In this document: in pieces, positions 25,589-34,549 of the stretch
Position numbering within the stretch: position 1 is the first letter of the stretch
How the letters are laid out: each line of letters starts with the position of its first letter
Assembly (NCBI RefSeq): GCF_003466125.1
Contig: NZ_QSOC01000004.1
Location: 62,001-126,000 of the forward strand
Reading direction: 5' to 3'
DNA: 64,000 bases
Source: Collinsella sp. TM10-22
Lineage (GTDB): Bacteria > Actinomycetota > Coriobacteriia > Coriobacteriales > Coriobacteriaceae
Program-made: the position numbers and the translations under genes
The notes under the pieces: model-generated
What the model saw: the letters and a program-made list of their open reading frames with translations, nothing else
Database searches by the model: none
Told to the model about the DNA's origin: nothing

Positions 25589-26524
25589 ATGATTCTGACC
25601 GTTACCATGAACCCGTCGATTGATACGCGCTATCAGCTCGACAAGCTGATCATCGACGATGTTAACCGCGTGACGCCCGAAAAGACCGCTGGCGGCAAGG
25701 GCCTCAACGTGAGCCGTGTGCTGCTGCAGTTGGGCGACGATGTGCTCGCGACCGGTCTGCTTGGCGGCCACATGGGTGCCTATATGGCCGAGCTTATGGA
25801 TGCCGACGGCGTCAAGAATGACTTTGTGCCCATCGCCGGTGAGACACGCATTTGCCTGAATATTCTGCACGAGGGTAATCAGACCGAGCTGCTGGAGAGC
25901 GGCCCGCAGATCGCTCCGGCCGAGCTCGAGGCCTTTACGGCCAAGTTCGCCGAGCTCGCTGCGAAGGCTGACGTCGTGACGCTTTCGGGCTCGCTGCCGC
26001 GTGGCGTCGATGCCGGCTACTATGCCAAGCTCGTCAAGATCGCCGAGGAGGCGGGCGCCAAGGTGCTGCTCGACACCTCGGGTGCATCGCTGGAGGCTGC
26101 GCTGGAGTCCGACGCCAAGCCCGAGCTTGTGAAGCCCAATCTGACCGAGATCAAAGGTCTGCTGAGCACGTCCTTCACGACCGATGATGTCGATGCCCTG
26201 CGCGAGGCGCTTGCCGCCGATGGCCGTTTTGCCGGTATTCCCTGGGTTGTCGTTTCGATGGGCGCTGCCGGTTCGGTGGGCTTCCATGAGGGTCGCGCAT
26301 TTCGCGCCAAGACGCCCGCGATTGCGGCTGTGAACGCGACGGGTTCCGGCGACTCGACCATTGCCGGCTTTGCGCATGCCATTGCTGCTGGTGCCGACGA
26401 CGTCACCGTGCTCAAGACTGCCAATACCTGCGGCAAGCTCAACGCCATGGACCCCAAGACCGGCCACCTGGTCATGGACCGCTGGGACGAGGTCTACAAC
26501 AGCGTTGAGGTCGTAGAGTTGTAG
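25589..26524 (+). CDS. lacC: Tagatose-6-phosphate kinase (LacC, copy 2)
   Basis: This 311-residue PfkB-family kinase is equal in length to the copy at 5415-6350, with the same TMNPSIDTRYQLDKL start, GGKGLNVSRVL and ATGSGDST motifs. ACAGGAG precedes ATG 25589. It ends the lacABXC unit, producing tagatose-1,6-bisphosphate for the class II aldolase at 33455. Confidence 0.9.
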   Translation: MILTVTMNPSIDTRYQLDKLIIDDVNRVTPEKTAGGKGLNVSRVLLQLGDDVLATGLLGGHMGAYMAELMDADGVKNDFVPIAGETRICLNILHEGNQTELLESGPQIAPAELEAFTAKFAELAAKADVVTLSGSLPRGVDAGYYAKLVKIAEEAGAKVLLDTSGASLEAALESDAKPELVKPNLTEIKGLLSTSFTTDDVDALREALAADGRFAGIPWVVVSMGAAGSVGFHEGRAFRAKTPAIAAVNATGSGDSTIAGFAHAIAAGADDVTVLKTANTCGKLNAMDPKTGHLVMDRWDEVYNSVEVVEL

Positions 26525-26546
26525 CGGTTGCGACTCCTAATAGAAT

Positions 26547-26610
26547 GAGCGTGGATAATCTCCTGCTTTTGGTGCCCATACGAGCTCAAAGTGGGAGATT
26601 TTCCACGCTC
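26547..26610. repeat. Inverted repeat after lacC2
   Basis: GAGCGTGGATAATCTCC pairs with GGGAGATTTTCCACGCTC across a 29-base loop. There is no T run, so it is unlike a simple terminator, but it may end or protect the lac mRNA. Confidence 0.55.
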
Positions 26611-26618
26611 GAGTCATT

Positions 26619-26672
26619 AGTCGTTGGGGACGTTCTTGTTTGACTAGTCGTTTAAGAGCGTCCCCAATGACT
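26619..26672. repeat. GGGGACGTTC inverted repeat (family A)
   Basis: AGTCGTTGGGGACGTTCTT (26619-26637) and AAGAGCGTCCCCAATGACT (26654-26672) flank a centre containing GACTAGTC. Confidence 0.7.
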
Positions 26673-26676
26673 ACAC

Positions 26677-26722
26677 GCAAAAATGGCGCCCGCCGGCGAT
26701 GTTGCCGGCGGGCGCCGTTGTC
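26677..26722 (-). terminator. Terminator of galT
   Basis: On the minus strand GGCGCCCGCCGGC-AACATC-GCCGGCGGGCGCC is followed by ATTTTTGCG. Confidence 0.75.
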
Positions 26723-26765
26723 TTGAAGACGAAATGATCCGTTTTCCTTCGTCCGAAAGGGATCA

Positions 26766-28385
26766 TTACAGTGAGTCGATAAAGCGCTGCTGGGCGGCAC
26801 GGCCGGCTTCATCCCATTTAAATACGCCGGCGTTGTCGAGCACGTGGCCAAACACCACGCCGACCTCCTCGTGCAGGATATCGATGGCGTTGTCCGCCGT
26901 AAGCTCGTCGGCGCGGCGGGCATAGACATCCTCGGCCCATGCGGCGTGGCTGCGGCAAAGACTATCGCCCTCGAGCGCGCCGGCAAGGTCATAGCTGGCA
27001 TCGGCCTTGGCCGCCAGCAGGTGCTCGCGGACAGCACCGAGCTCGGGAACCAGGCGCGGCGGAAGAATGGCGAGACCCATAACCTCGATCAGGCCGATGT
27101 TCTCCTTCTTAATGTGGTGATACTCGGCATGCGGGTGGAACACGCCCAACGGATGCTCGTCGGTCGTGATGTTGCAGCGAAGCGCCAGGTAGGCCTCGTA
27201 GATTTTGCCGCCGGCATTGCCGCGGGAGTCGACGCGGCGGATGACGGGTGTCACGGTGTTGTGCGCCATGTCATCGGCTGTGTGCGCGATGACGCCCACA
27301 GACTCATCGGTCCACTCGCGCCAGGCGAGGATAATCTTCTCGGCAGCGTCGAGCAGCTGAGCGCGGTCATGCGAGCGCAGGCGAAGCACCGAAAGCGGCC
27401 ACTGCAGCACAGCACCCGTAACGCTGTCAAAGCCGGGCACGCTAAACTGTGAGACCTCGGTGGCATGCATCATGGGGAACTCGTGCGCGCCGCCCTGGAA
27501 GTGGTCGTGCGACAGAATCGAGCCGCCCACGATGGGCAGGTCGGCGTTGGAGCCAATAAAGTAGTGCGGGAACAGGTCCACAAAGTCGAGCAGGCACGTC
27601 AGGCCCTTGCGGTCAACGTGCATCGGGCGATGCTCGGAGCTCATGGCAATGCAGTGCTCGTTAAAGTACGCGTACGGGCTGTACTGGAAGCCCCAGCGAT
27701 CGCCATTGAGCGAGATGGGGATAATGCGCAGGTTCTGGCGTGCAGGATGAGCGCCGCCGTCGGCTGCGGCGGAGCGTCCGGGGTAGCCCTCGTTTTCGAT
27801 GCAGAGCTGGCAGGCGGGATACTTTTCGCCCGTGTTCTTGGCGGCACCTGCCGCGGCGATATCGCGCGGGTCCTTCTCAGGCTTGGACAGGTTGATGGTT
27901 ATCTCGAGATCGCCCCAGTTGGTGGGGGTGCTCCATTTGATGTTGCGCGCGATGGCGGCACGGCGCACGTAGCCGGCGTCGCAGCACAGGCCGTAGAACC
28001 AGTCGGTCGCGGCGCGGGGTTCGTTGACGCCCATGCGGCCGTTGAACTCCTCGTTTACAACCGAAGGCCTCGGCATGAGCATACCCATGATGCGCATGGC
28101 GATGCGGTCGCGCCCCGATGCCGTGTCCTCGGCAGCACCGTTGGCAACGGCGGCCTCGGCAAGCGCGGCGAGCGTGCCCTCCAGGTCAAAGTCGGGCAGG
28201 GTATCGGGGTGCAAGAGCGAAATCTTCTCGGTCTTGAGCGCCCAAGCCATGTCGAGTGCGGGGCCCGTGGCGCCGATGCACTCCAAAATGGTGTTGTAGG
28301 CCCAGATGCGATCGTCCTGTCCGATCATCGATCGATGGATGGCATACTCAATCAGGCCCTGCGCGGCCTCGCGCACGTCGGTCAT
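26766..28385 (-). CDS. galT: UDP-glucose-hexose-1-phosphate uridylyltransferase (type 2 GalT)
   Basis: This protein of about 539 residues belongs to the GalT_2 class of Gram-positive bacteria. It has GMLMPRPSVVNEEF, PISLNGDRWGFQYSPYAYFNEH and the catalytic-type GGSILSHDHFQGG. It swaps UMP between UDP-glucose and galactose-1-phosphate in the Leloir pathway. The stop of galK and ATG 28385 overlap as TAATG, so translation is probably coupled; an ATG at 28394 is also in frame. No galE is in the window. Confidence 0.92.
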   Translation of the reverse strand: MTDVREAAQGLIEYAIHRSMIGQDDRIWAYNTILECIGATGPALDMAWALKTEKISLLHPDTLPDFDLEGTLAALAEAAVANGAAEDTASGRDRIAMRIMGMLMPRPSVVNEEFNGRMGVNEPRAATDWFYGLCCDAGYVRRAAIARNIKWSTPTNWGDLEITINLSKPEKDPRDIAAAGAAKNTGEKYPACQLCIENEGYPGRSAAADGGAHPARQNLRIIPISLNGDRWGFQYSPYAYFNEHCIAMSSEHRPMHVDRKGLTCLLDFVDLFPHYFIGSNADLPIVGGSILSHDHFQGGAHEFPMMHATEVSQFSVPGFDSVTGAVLQWPLSVLRLRSHDRAQLLDAAEKIILAWREWTDESVGVIAHTADDMAHNTVTPVIRRVDSRGNAGGKIYEAYLALRCNITTDEHPLGVFHPHAEYHHIKKENIGLIEVMGLAILPPRLVPELGAVREHLLAAKADASYDLAGALEGDSLCRSHAAWAEDVYARRADELTADNAIDILHEEVGVVFGHVLDNAGVFKWDEAGRAAQQRFIDSL

Positions 28386-29590
28386 TACAGCCATGCCGCG
28401 TAAGCCCCCTTGTCAGAAATTGCGTAGTGGCGGGCAGAGCCCTCGCCCAGCCAGCCGTTCATCTTGGCAATGAAGGTGTCGACCAGGTCGAGCGGCACGA
28501 AGGCCTGGATGGTGCCACCAAAGCCGCCACCGTGAATGCGAACGGCGCCGCGGCCGTCGAGCACGTGCTCGGCCAGCGCCAGGGCATACATGGAAGGCTG
28601 CTCAGACCCCAGCTTGGCAACGACATTCTGCAGGTACATGGCGGAGCTGGCGCCGGACTCGCGCGTCAGGACCAGGAACTGGTCGATGTCGCCGGCGTTA
28701 AGGGCCGCCCAACGCTTATCGACCAGGCCGTTTTCGTACCAGTAGTGAACGGCGCGCAGGCAGGCACGGTCGCCCAGCTTGGCGCGCAGCTCGGGGAGCT
28801 TGGCGTCAAAATCGGCAACGTTTACCTCGCACAGGCGTGCCTTGCCAAACTCGGCGGCGACGTCTTGCATCTCGCGCGGAACGGCGGCGTAGTCGTCGGT
28901 GGCGGCCACGTGGTCGGCGCCGACCTTAACGAGCACGAGCGCATAGCCGTGATCTTCAAAGTTGAGTTCGAGCTTCTGGGTCTTAGGCTGAGCCTGATCC
29001 TCAAAGTCCATGTAGGCAAGGCCGCCCAAGCACACGGCGGCCTGGTCCATAAGGCCGCAGGGCTTACCGTAGTAATTGTTCTCGGTGCGCTGGCTCATCT
29101 GGGCGAGCGCGACAGGCTCGATGGCGGGCGCTCCCCAGAGCGTCTCCATGGCACGACCGTATGCCGCCTCGACAGCAGCGGAGCTCGAAAGACCGCCGCC
29201 CGAGGGGACGGAGCAGGTGAAGGCGAGGTCGAAGCCCTGGGGCTCAACGCCCAGAGCAGCGATTTCGTGGGCCATGCCGCGGACGAGGCTCGCGGACGTG
29301 CCCTTCTCGGACTCCTGAACGTCTAGCGTGTCGAGCGCGATCTCAAACGTGGGATAGCCTTCGTCGGCAACGCGGACCTTGTTGGAATCAGTTGCCACGG
29401 CGATGCCGTCGACGGCGACATCGAGCGAGCCGGCGATAACGTGGCCGCCCTCGTGGTCGGTGTGGTTGCCGCTGATCTCGGAGCGGCCGGGCGCGTGCAC
29501 ATAGAGCACCTGGCGATCGCCGATGGGGCCAAACTCATCCTCGAACAGCTTGGTGAGTGTGGCGAGTGTCTTTTCGTCGGGAGCGGTCAT
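28385..29590 (-). CDS. galK: Galactokinase
   Basis: This 401-residue GHMP kinase has the galactokinase signature in the form APGRSEISGNHTDHEGG. It also has the GHMP ATP motif PSGGGLSSSAA and a C-terminal IHGGGFGGTIQAF. It phosphorylates galactose to galactose-1-P. AAAGGAC precedes ATG 29590. It is the first gene of galK-galT. Operator copies at 29635-29648 and 29699-29712, and the divergent LacI gene, suggest galactose-responsive repression. Confidence 0.93.
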   Translation of the reverse strand: MTAPDEKTLATLTKLFEDEFGPIGDRQVLYVHAPGRSEISGNHTDHEGGHVIAGSLDVAVDGIAVATDSNKVRVADEGYPTFEIALDTLDVQESEKGTSASLVRGMAHEIAALGVEPQGFDLAFTCSVPSGGGLSSSAAVEAAYGRAMETLWGAPAIEPVALAQMSQRTENNYYGKPCGLMDQAAVCLGGLAYMDFEDQAQPKTQKLELNFEDHGYALVLVKVGADHVAATDDYAAVPREMQDVAAEFGKARLCEVNVADFDAKLPELRAKLGDRACLRAVHYWYENGLVDKRWAALNAGDIDQFLVLTRESGASSAMYLQNVVAKLGSEQPSMYALALAEHVLDGRGAVRIHGGGFGGTIQAFVPLDLVDTFIAKMNGWLGEGSARHYAISDKGAYAAWL

Positions 29591-29634
29591 GAGGGTCCTT
29601 TCCTTGGCGCATACTGACGAGCTTTGCGTCGTAG

Positions 29635-29836
29635 TGAGTACGTTAACAATCTGAAGCGGCGTAAATTCAGCATCTACGATGCCGCACGTTACGGGCTATG
29701 TTAACGTACTCATAACACAACACTTATCACTTTTTGAGAATCTGGTAATCGGTAGAAATTCAGCCGTGAACGGTATTGCCGTATGGACTTATAGAGCAGA
29801 AGAGTTGCGGATTGAAAAAGTAGAGTACGTTAGCAT
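29635..29836. promoter_or_regulatory. Three LacI-type operators in the galK/lacI spacer
   Basis: TGAGTACGTTAACA (29635-29648) and its exact complement TGTTAACGTACTCA (29699-29712) form 14-base inverted copies 50 bases apart. GAGTACGTTAGCAT (29823-29836) is a third copy, close to the LacI gene. The arrangement could allow DNA looping by a tetramer (inference). Confidence 0.65.
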
Positions 29837-29928
29837 GCGTCCGACGATAGCGGGCTTCGGCGCGGGGTGTGTTTCTGCCCGGGCCGGCATGCACGCTATT
29901 CAGATCTCGCAAGGGTGAAGGTGATCCT

Positions 29929-30960
29929 GTGGCAAGGCGCCCGTCCAACGATACAGGTACGCGTCCGGTCTCCATGGCCGACGTCGCCCGCGCTGCTGGC
30001 GTTTCGCAGCAGACGGTTTCGCGCGTCGCCAACGGCTTGCCCAACGTTAACGAACAGACGCGCCAGCGCGTGCAGGCCGCCATGCAAGAGCTCGGCTTTC
30101 GTCCGAGTTATGCCGGTCGCTCGCTGCGCGACGGCCGCTACCATTCGGTCGGTCTGTGCGTCAACGATGTCACCAAGTTCGGTAACCTGACGATGATCGA
30201 CGGCATTGCCAGTGCGGCCCGTGAGCGCGGTTGCGCCATCACGCTGGTCGAGATGTCCAAGACCGAGGAGTTTTCGCTTGCCGAGGCCACGCGTCGTATG
30301 GCTGCATTGCCGGTGGACGGCATCATCATCGGCATGAGTCGCATGGCGCCCGATTTTGAGTCGTTTGATCCACTGCCGGGCATTGGCACGGTTATCGTCA
30401 CCATGTATGCGCATCCGCGCGTGACCACGGTCGATTCCGATCATTACGGCTGCTCGCTGCTGCTCATGGATCACCTGTTTGAGCTGGGGCACGAGCAGAT
30501 TCGCTATATTGGTGGCCCGTCGTTCTCAGTCGACGAACAGTTTCGTCGCGCCGGCTGGCAGGATGCACTCGAGCGTAAACACATCGAGCCGGTAGAGCCG
30601 CTCGAGGGTGACTGGTCTGCCAACAGCGGTTACGAGGCCGGCAGGTACCTGGCCGAGCACGACCGCACCATGACGGCGATTTACGCGGCAAACGACCAGA
30701 TGGCAAACGGCGCCATCGCCGCGCTGCGCGATAGCGGCTTGCGCGTGCCCGAGGACGTGAGCGTGGTGGGCGTCGATGACTCACTCGACGACTTTGTCGC
30801 GCATAACGAGCTCACGACCGTTCGATTCGACTTGCATCAGCGCGGACGAGAGGTGTTTGAGCATGCGGTTCCCGAGGCGGGTGCGGCGGGCAAAACCGTT
30901 GCCATTCGTATTCCCGGCCAGCTTATCGTTCGACATAGTACGGCGGCACCGCGCGCATAG
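29929..30960 (+). CDS. LacI family regulator of galKT
   Basis: This LacI-type repressor of 343 residues has the helix-turn-helix VSMADVARAAGVSQQTVSRVAN and sugar-binding domain markers (MYAHPRVTTVDSDHYG, VSVVGVDDS). GTG 29929 follows GAAGGTG; the frame extends to ATG 29869, but that has no ribosome site. It is divergent from galK with three matching operators between, so it is the likely galKT repressor. It resembles the two lac LacI proteins. Confidence 0.87.
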   Translation: MARRPSNDTGTRPVSMADVARAAGVSQQTVSRVANGLPNVNEQTRQRVQAAMQELGFRPSYAGRSLRDGRYHSVGLCVNDVTKFGNLTMIDGIASAARERGCAITLVEMSKTEEFSLAEATRRMAALPVDGIIIGMSRMAPDFESFDPLPGIGTVIVTMYAHPRVTTVDSDHYGCSLLLMDHLFELGHEQIRYIGGPSFSVDEQFRRAGWQDALERKHIEPVEPLEGDWSANSGYEAGRYLAEHDRTMTAIYAANDQMANGAIAALRDSGLRVPEDVSVVGVDDSLDDFVAHNELTTVRFDLHQRGREVFEHAVPEAGAAGKTVAIRIPGQLIVRHSTAAPRA

Positions 30961-31089
30961 TTTCCGCAGGTCAACGGTGATATGTTGAACATCAATAACA
31001 ATCGATAAGGATGCCGGCAGATGGCTGTTGGGATGCAGCCGAGTGCTATGATAGACGGGTTCTTTTGTCTATCTAGGAGGTTTTGCCTG

Positions 31090-32250
31090 ATGGAGATCAC
31101 CAAGGATATCCGCTACATCGGCGTCGACGACCACGACATCGACCTGTTCGAGGGCCAGTACGACGTGTCCGAGAACGGTATGGCATACAACAGCTACGTT
31201 ATCTTGGGCGAAAAGATCGCTGTCGCCGATTCGGTCGACGCTGGCTTTGTCGACGAGTGGCTCGGCAACCTCGAGGCCGAGCTCGATGGCCGTACGCCCG
31301 ACTACCTGGTCGTCCATCATATGGAGCCCGATCACTCCGCCGGCATTGCCGCCTTTATGGAGCGCTATCCCCAGGCACAGATCGTGGCAAGCATGGGCGC
31401 CTTCCGCATGATGGTCAACTTCTTTGGCACCGATTTCCCCGAGCGCAAGATGGTCGTCAAAGAGGGCGATGTGCTCGACCTGGGCGGCCACAGCCTAACG
31501 TTTGTTGGCGCCCCCAACGTTCACTGGCCCGAGGTGCTCTTCTCCTACGAGGCCACCGACAAGGTGCTCTTTAGTGCCGACGGCTTTGGCAAGTTTGGCG
31601 CCAACGACATCGAGGATCCTGAGGGCTGGGCCTGCGAGGCGCGCCGTTACTACTTTGGCATCGTGGGAAAGTTCGGCAAGTTTGTGCAGGCCGTGCTCAA
31701 GAAGGCCGCCGATCTGGACATTCAGATTATCTGCCCGCTTCACGGCCCCGTGCTGACCGAGAACCTGGGTTATTACCTCGACACCTACAACATCTGGTCG
31801 AGCTATCAGCCCGAGGACGACGGCATCACGATTGCCTACGCGAGCGTGTACGGCCATCTGAAGGTCGCCGTTGAGGAACTCGCATCCGCGCTTGAGGCTC
31901 GCGGCCAGAAGGTTTCCGTCTTTGATCTGGCTCGCGACGACATGGCCGAGGCCGTTGAGGATGCGTTCCGCTATGACCGTCTGGTACTCGCTTCCATCAC
32001 CTATCAGGGCGAGATCTTCCCGTTTATGAGCACCTTCATCCACACGCTCGCCGAGCATGCCTACCAGAATCGCACGGTGGCGCTTGTCGAGGCCGGCTCT
32101 TGGGCGCCCGCTGCTGCCAAGGTTATGACCAAGGAGCTCGAGGGCATGAAGGACATCACCCTGACGCAGAACAAGGTGACCGTCCTAGGCTCGCTCAACG
32201 ACACCTCGCGCGCCCAGATCGAAGCCCTCGCCGACGAGCTTTCCAAATAG
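31090..32250 (+). CDS. fprA: Flavodiiron protein (A-type flavoprotein, FprA)
   Basis: This 386-residue protein has an N-terminal metallo-beta-lactamase-like domain with di-iron ligands: His77-x-Glu79-x-Asp81-His82 in HHMEPDHSAG, NVHWPEV, SADGFG and CPLHGP. A C-terminal flavodoxin domain (about 250-386; YASVYGHLK) binds FMN. Such proteins reduce oxygen or nitric oxide to harmless products in anaerobes. AGGAGG precedes ATG 31090; the longer frame from 31021 is rejected. No rubredoxin gene adjoins it. Confidence 0.92.
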   Translation: MEITKDIRYIGVDDHDIDLFEGQYDVSENGMAYNSYVILGEKIAVADSVDAGFVDEWLGNLEAELDGRTPDYLVVHHMEPDHSAGIAAFMERYPQAQIVASMGAFRMMVNFFGTDFPERKMVVKEGDVLDLGGHSLTFVGAPNVHWPEVLFSYEATDKVLFSADGFGKFGANDIEDPEGWACEARRYYFGIVGKFGKFVQAVLKKAADLDIQIICPLHGPVLTENLGYYLDTYNIWSSYQPEDDGITIAYASVYGHLKVAVEELASALEARGQKVSVFDLARDDMAEAVEDAFRYDRLVLASITYQGEIFPFMSTFIHTLAEHAYQNRTVALVEAGSWAPAAAKVMTKELEGMKDITLTQNKVTVLGSLNDTSRAQIEALADELSK

Positions 32251-32272
32251 CGATATTTCGCTTTTAACGCTC

Positions 32273-32313
32273 AAACCACCACAAAGGGGACAGGCACCTT
32301 TGTGGTGGTTTTT
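32273..32313. repeat. AACCACCACAAAGGGGACAGG hairpin (family C), likely bidirectional terminator
   Basis: AAACCACCACAAAGG pairs with CCTTTGTGGTGGTTT around GGACAGGCA; a TTTTTG tail follows on the plus strand. It lies between converging fprA and the DeoR gene. The same 32-base core recurs at 44929-44964. Confidence 0.7.
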
Positions 32314-32315
32314 GT

Positions 32316-33119
32316 TTACACGCTGGCGATGATGAGGTTCGGGCGTTCGTCATCGGCAATCTCGGCGATTGAGGTGGCAACGGCATGGTCGGGGTCGCAA
32401 TCCATCATGACGGTGTCGACATCGGTCAGTTCGGCAAAGCGATACATGCCGCGTCCGTTGACCTTGCTGGCGTCCATGAGGGCGGCGCTTTGACGGGCTG
32501 CGGCGATCATGGCCGTTTTGGTCTCGGCCATCTGAGGAAAGTCAGTCGTAAAGCCGCAGCGGGGGACAAAGGCGCCGGGGCATATGACGGCAAGGTCTGC
32601 GTGAACCGTTTGAAGTGCCTGCATGGTGAGCGGGCCATATAGATAGCGATGGCCTTTGCGCAGTGCCCCTCCCAGCATGACGACATCAACCGAGGGCATG
32701 CTTTCGTCGATGTAATCGGCAATGGTGATGTCGGCCGTGATGACGGTGATGCCGTCGCGCTGATCGAGGAGCCGGACAAACTCGAGTGCCGTGGTGCCCG
32801 AGTCGACGAGCAGGGTGTCACCGTTGCCGACGAGTTCAATGGCACTTTGTGCGATAGCCTGCTTGGCGGCGACATTGATGTTTATGCGGCGATCTTGCGT
32901 GGAGACAGTTAGGCGTTTGTGGAGCGACACGGCGCCGCCATGCGTGCGACGCAGCTTGCCGGATTCGGCGAGCGCGTCCAGGTCGGCGCGGGCGGTGACG
33001 GAGGATACGCCAAAGGTTTGGGCGATGTCTGCCACCTGAACGGAGGCGTTATGCTCGAGCATTTCCATGATGGCGGCGCGCCGCTCGTCGGCGAATGCTC
33101 GAGTTGTTACGTGGGCCAT
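32316..33119 (-). CDS. DeoR family regulator
   Basis: This 267-residue regulator has an N-terminal DeoR winged helix (about 10-60; VQVADIAQTFGVSSVTARADLDAL) and a DeoR sensor domain (LLVDSGTTALEFVRLL, KTAMIAAARQSAALMDASKV). ATG 33119 follows GGAG; the longer frame (33167) is less likely. It is divergent from the tagatose-bisphosphate aldolase-type gene, suggesting that it controls it. It resembles AgaR-type regulators of amino-sugar catabolism. Confidence 0.82.
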   Translation of the reverse strand: MAHVTTRAFADERRAAIMEMLEHNASVQVADIAQTFGVSSVTARADLDALAESGKLRRTHGGAVSLHKRLTVSTQDRRININVAAKQAIAQSAIELVGNGDTLLVDSGTTALEFVRLLDQRDGITVITADITIADYIDESMPSVDVVMLGGALRKGHRYLYGPLTMQALQTVHADLAVICPGAFVPRCGFTTDFPQMAETKTAMIAAARQSAALMDASKVNGRGMYRFAELTDVDTVMMDCDPDHAVATSIAEIADDERPNLIIASV

Positions 33120-33179
33120 AGCTGCTCCATCCGCGTCTGAAATTTGCAGGAATTGTGTTGAGTCCATTTTCGTTCATTT

Positions 33180-33245
33180 TCTTTTTAAGTAAGAAAACAC
33201 CTTTTGATTACTTATCTTTTCTATAAAAGAAAGACGATTCGCGTG
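33180..33245. promoter_or_regulatory. AT-rich control region between DeoR gene and aldolase
   Basis: The stretch contains CTTTTCTATAAAAGAAAG, a palindrome-like site with an embedded TATAAA, and AAGTAAGAAAAC/GATTACTTATCTTTTC repeats. It is a plausible DeoR operator and promoter. The remainder of spacer 33120-33454 shows no other clear signal. Confidence 0.4.
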
Positions 33246-33454
33246 AAAACTTCAGTGTCGGATAGAGAAATTTGGTCCGAATCCCTTCCGTTTGCTTTTC
33301 AAAAACGGGTGTCCTGACCTGCGTGCCGGTGATATCTCATACATGTAACACGAACGATTTCCATACAATGGGGGCAGCAAAACGCAAGGTAAAACGCCTT
33401 GCGGACACGTACGCCCGATGTCCAGATGCGGGCGAGGGAGAGGAGCAAACGCTC

Positions 33455-34312
33455 ATGGCACTTGTTACCACCGAAAAGATGCTCAAGGACGCTCAGGCCG
33501 GCCACTACGCCGTCGGCGCGTTCAACGTCGAGAACCTCGAGTTTGTTATGGCCGTTCTGGCTGCTGCCGAGGAGACCAAGTCCCCCGTCATCATGCAGAC
33601 CACCCCGGGCACCATCAAGACCGCTGGTCTGGACTACTTCTACGGCATGGTCAAGGCTGCCGCCGAGCGCGCTTCCGTGCCCGTTGCCCTGCACCTCGAT
33701 CACGGCGATGGCTATGACCGCTGCATGCAGGCTTTCCGCACGGGCTACACCTCCGTCATGATCGACGGTTCGCACGAGTCCTTCGAGGACAACATTGCCC
33801 TGACCAAGTCCGTCGCCGACGCTGGCCGCGCTATGGGCGTGCCCGTCGAGGCTGAGCTTGGCAAGGTTGGCGGCAAGGAGGACGACGGCCCCGCGGTTGA
33901 GGGTGAGAGCCCCTACACCGATCCGGCCGAGGCCAAGGAGTTCGTCGAGCGCACTGGCTGCACCTCCCTCGCTATTGGTGTTGGCACCAGCCACGGCGTG
34001 TACACGAGCGATCCGCACATCGAGCAGTCCGTGGTCAAGGCCATCCGCGACGCCGTCGACGTGCCGCTGGTTCTGCATGGCACCTCCGGTGTGCCCGATG
34101 AGCAGGTTGCCGAGGCTGTGAAGAACGGCATCTGCAAGGTTAACTACGCTACCGAGCTGCGTCAGGCCTACACCAAGGGCTTCATGGCCTACATGGCCGA
34201 GAACCCCGCCTGCTTCGATCCTAAGAAGCCGGCCAAGGAGGGCATGCGTGAGATCACCGAGCTGGTTAAGATTCGCATGACCAACCTCAACTCTGTGGGC
34301 AAGGCGGAGTAA
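33455..34312 (+). CDS. Class II aldolase, tagatose-1,6-bisphosphate (GatY/KbaY) type
   Basis: This 285-residue zinc aldolase has catalytic Asp82 and Zn ligands His83, His180 and His208 (HLDHG, GTSHGVY, LHGTSG), the same spacing as GatY/KbaY. SPVIMQTTPGT, MIDGSHESFEDN and VEAELGKVGGKEDD also favour this type over fructose-bisphosphate aldolase. It would split tagatose-1,6-bisphosphate into DHAP and glyceraldehyde-3-P, completing the lactose and GalNAc routes. ATG 33455 follows AGGAG at ten bases. A fructose-bisphosphate aldolase role remains possible. Confidence 0.83.
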   Translation: MALVTTEKMLKDAQAGHYAVGAFNVENLEFVMAVLAAAEETKSPVIMQTTPGTIKTAGLDYFYGMVKAAAERASVPVALHLDHGDGYDRCMQAFRTGYTSVMIDGSHESFEDNIALTKSVADAGRAMGVPVEAELGKVGGKEDDGPAVEGESPYTDPAEAKEFVERTGCTSLAIGVGTSHGVYTSDPHIEQSVVKAIRDAVDVPLVLHGTSGVPDEQVAEAVKNGICKVNYATELRQAYTKGFMAYMAENPACFDPKKPAKEGMREITELVKIRMTNLNSVGKAE

Positions 34313-34345
34313 CAGCAAGGGTACTCCGACTCGCTACATATCCCG

Positions 34346-34470
34346 GGGAGGGACGAGGGCTTAGCTCCCCAATCGTCCTCGGGCATGCAAAAAGCCTCGC
34401 TGCGCACTTCGTGCGGCGAGGCTTTTTGCCCCCTGCGGAAAGATTGGGGAGCTAAGCCCTCGTCCCTCCC
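34346..34470. repeat. 29-base inverted repeat enclosing a terminator-like hairpin
   Basis: The arms 34346-34374 and 34442-34470 are perfect complements over 29 bases. Inside lies GCAAAAAGCCTCGC...GCGAGGCTTTTTGC (34387-34429, family D). The inner hairpin probably terminates aldolase transcription. The same inner hairpin, with paired base changes, recurs at 58168-58210. Confidence 0.75.
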
Positions 34471-34549
34471 AGGTTAACCTACTCGAGGTCGTCGCCCTTG
34501 TGGCGTTGGGCGGAAAATTGGAGCGTTAGGGCTACTTTGTTGATGGGGG

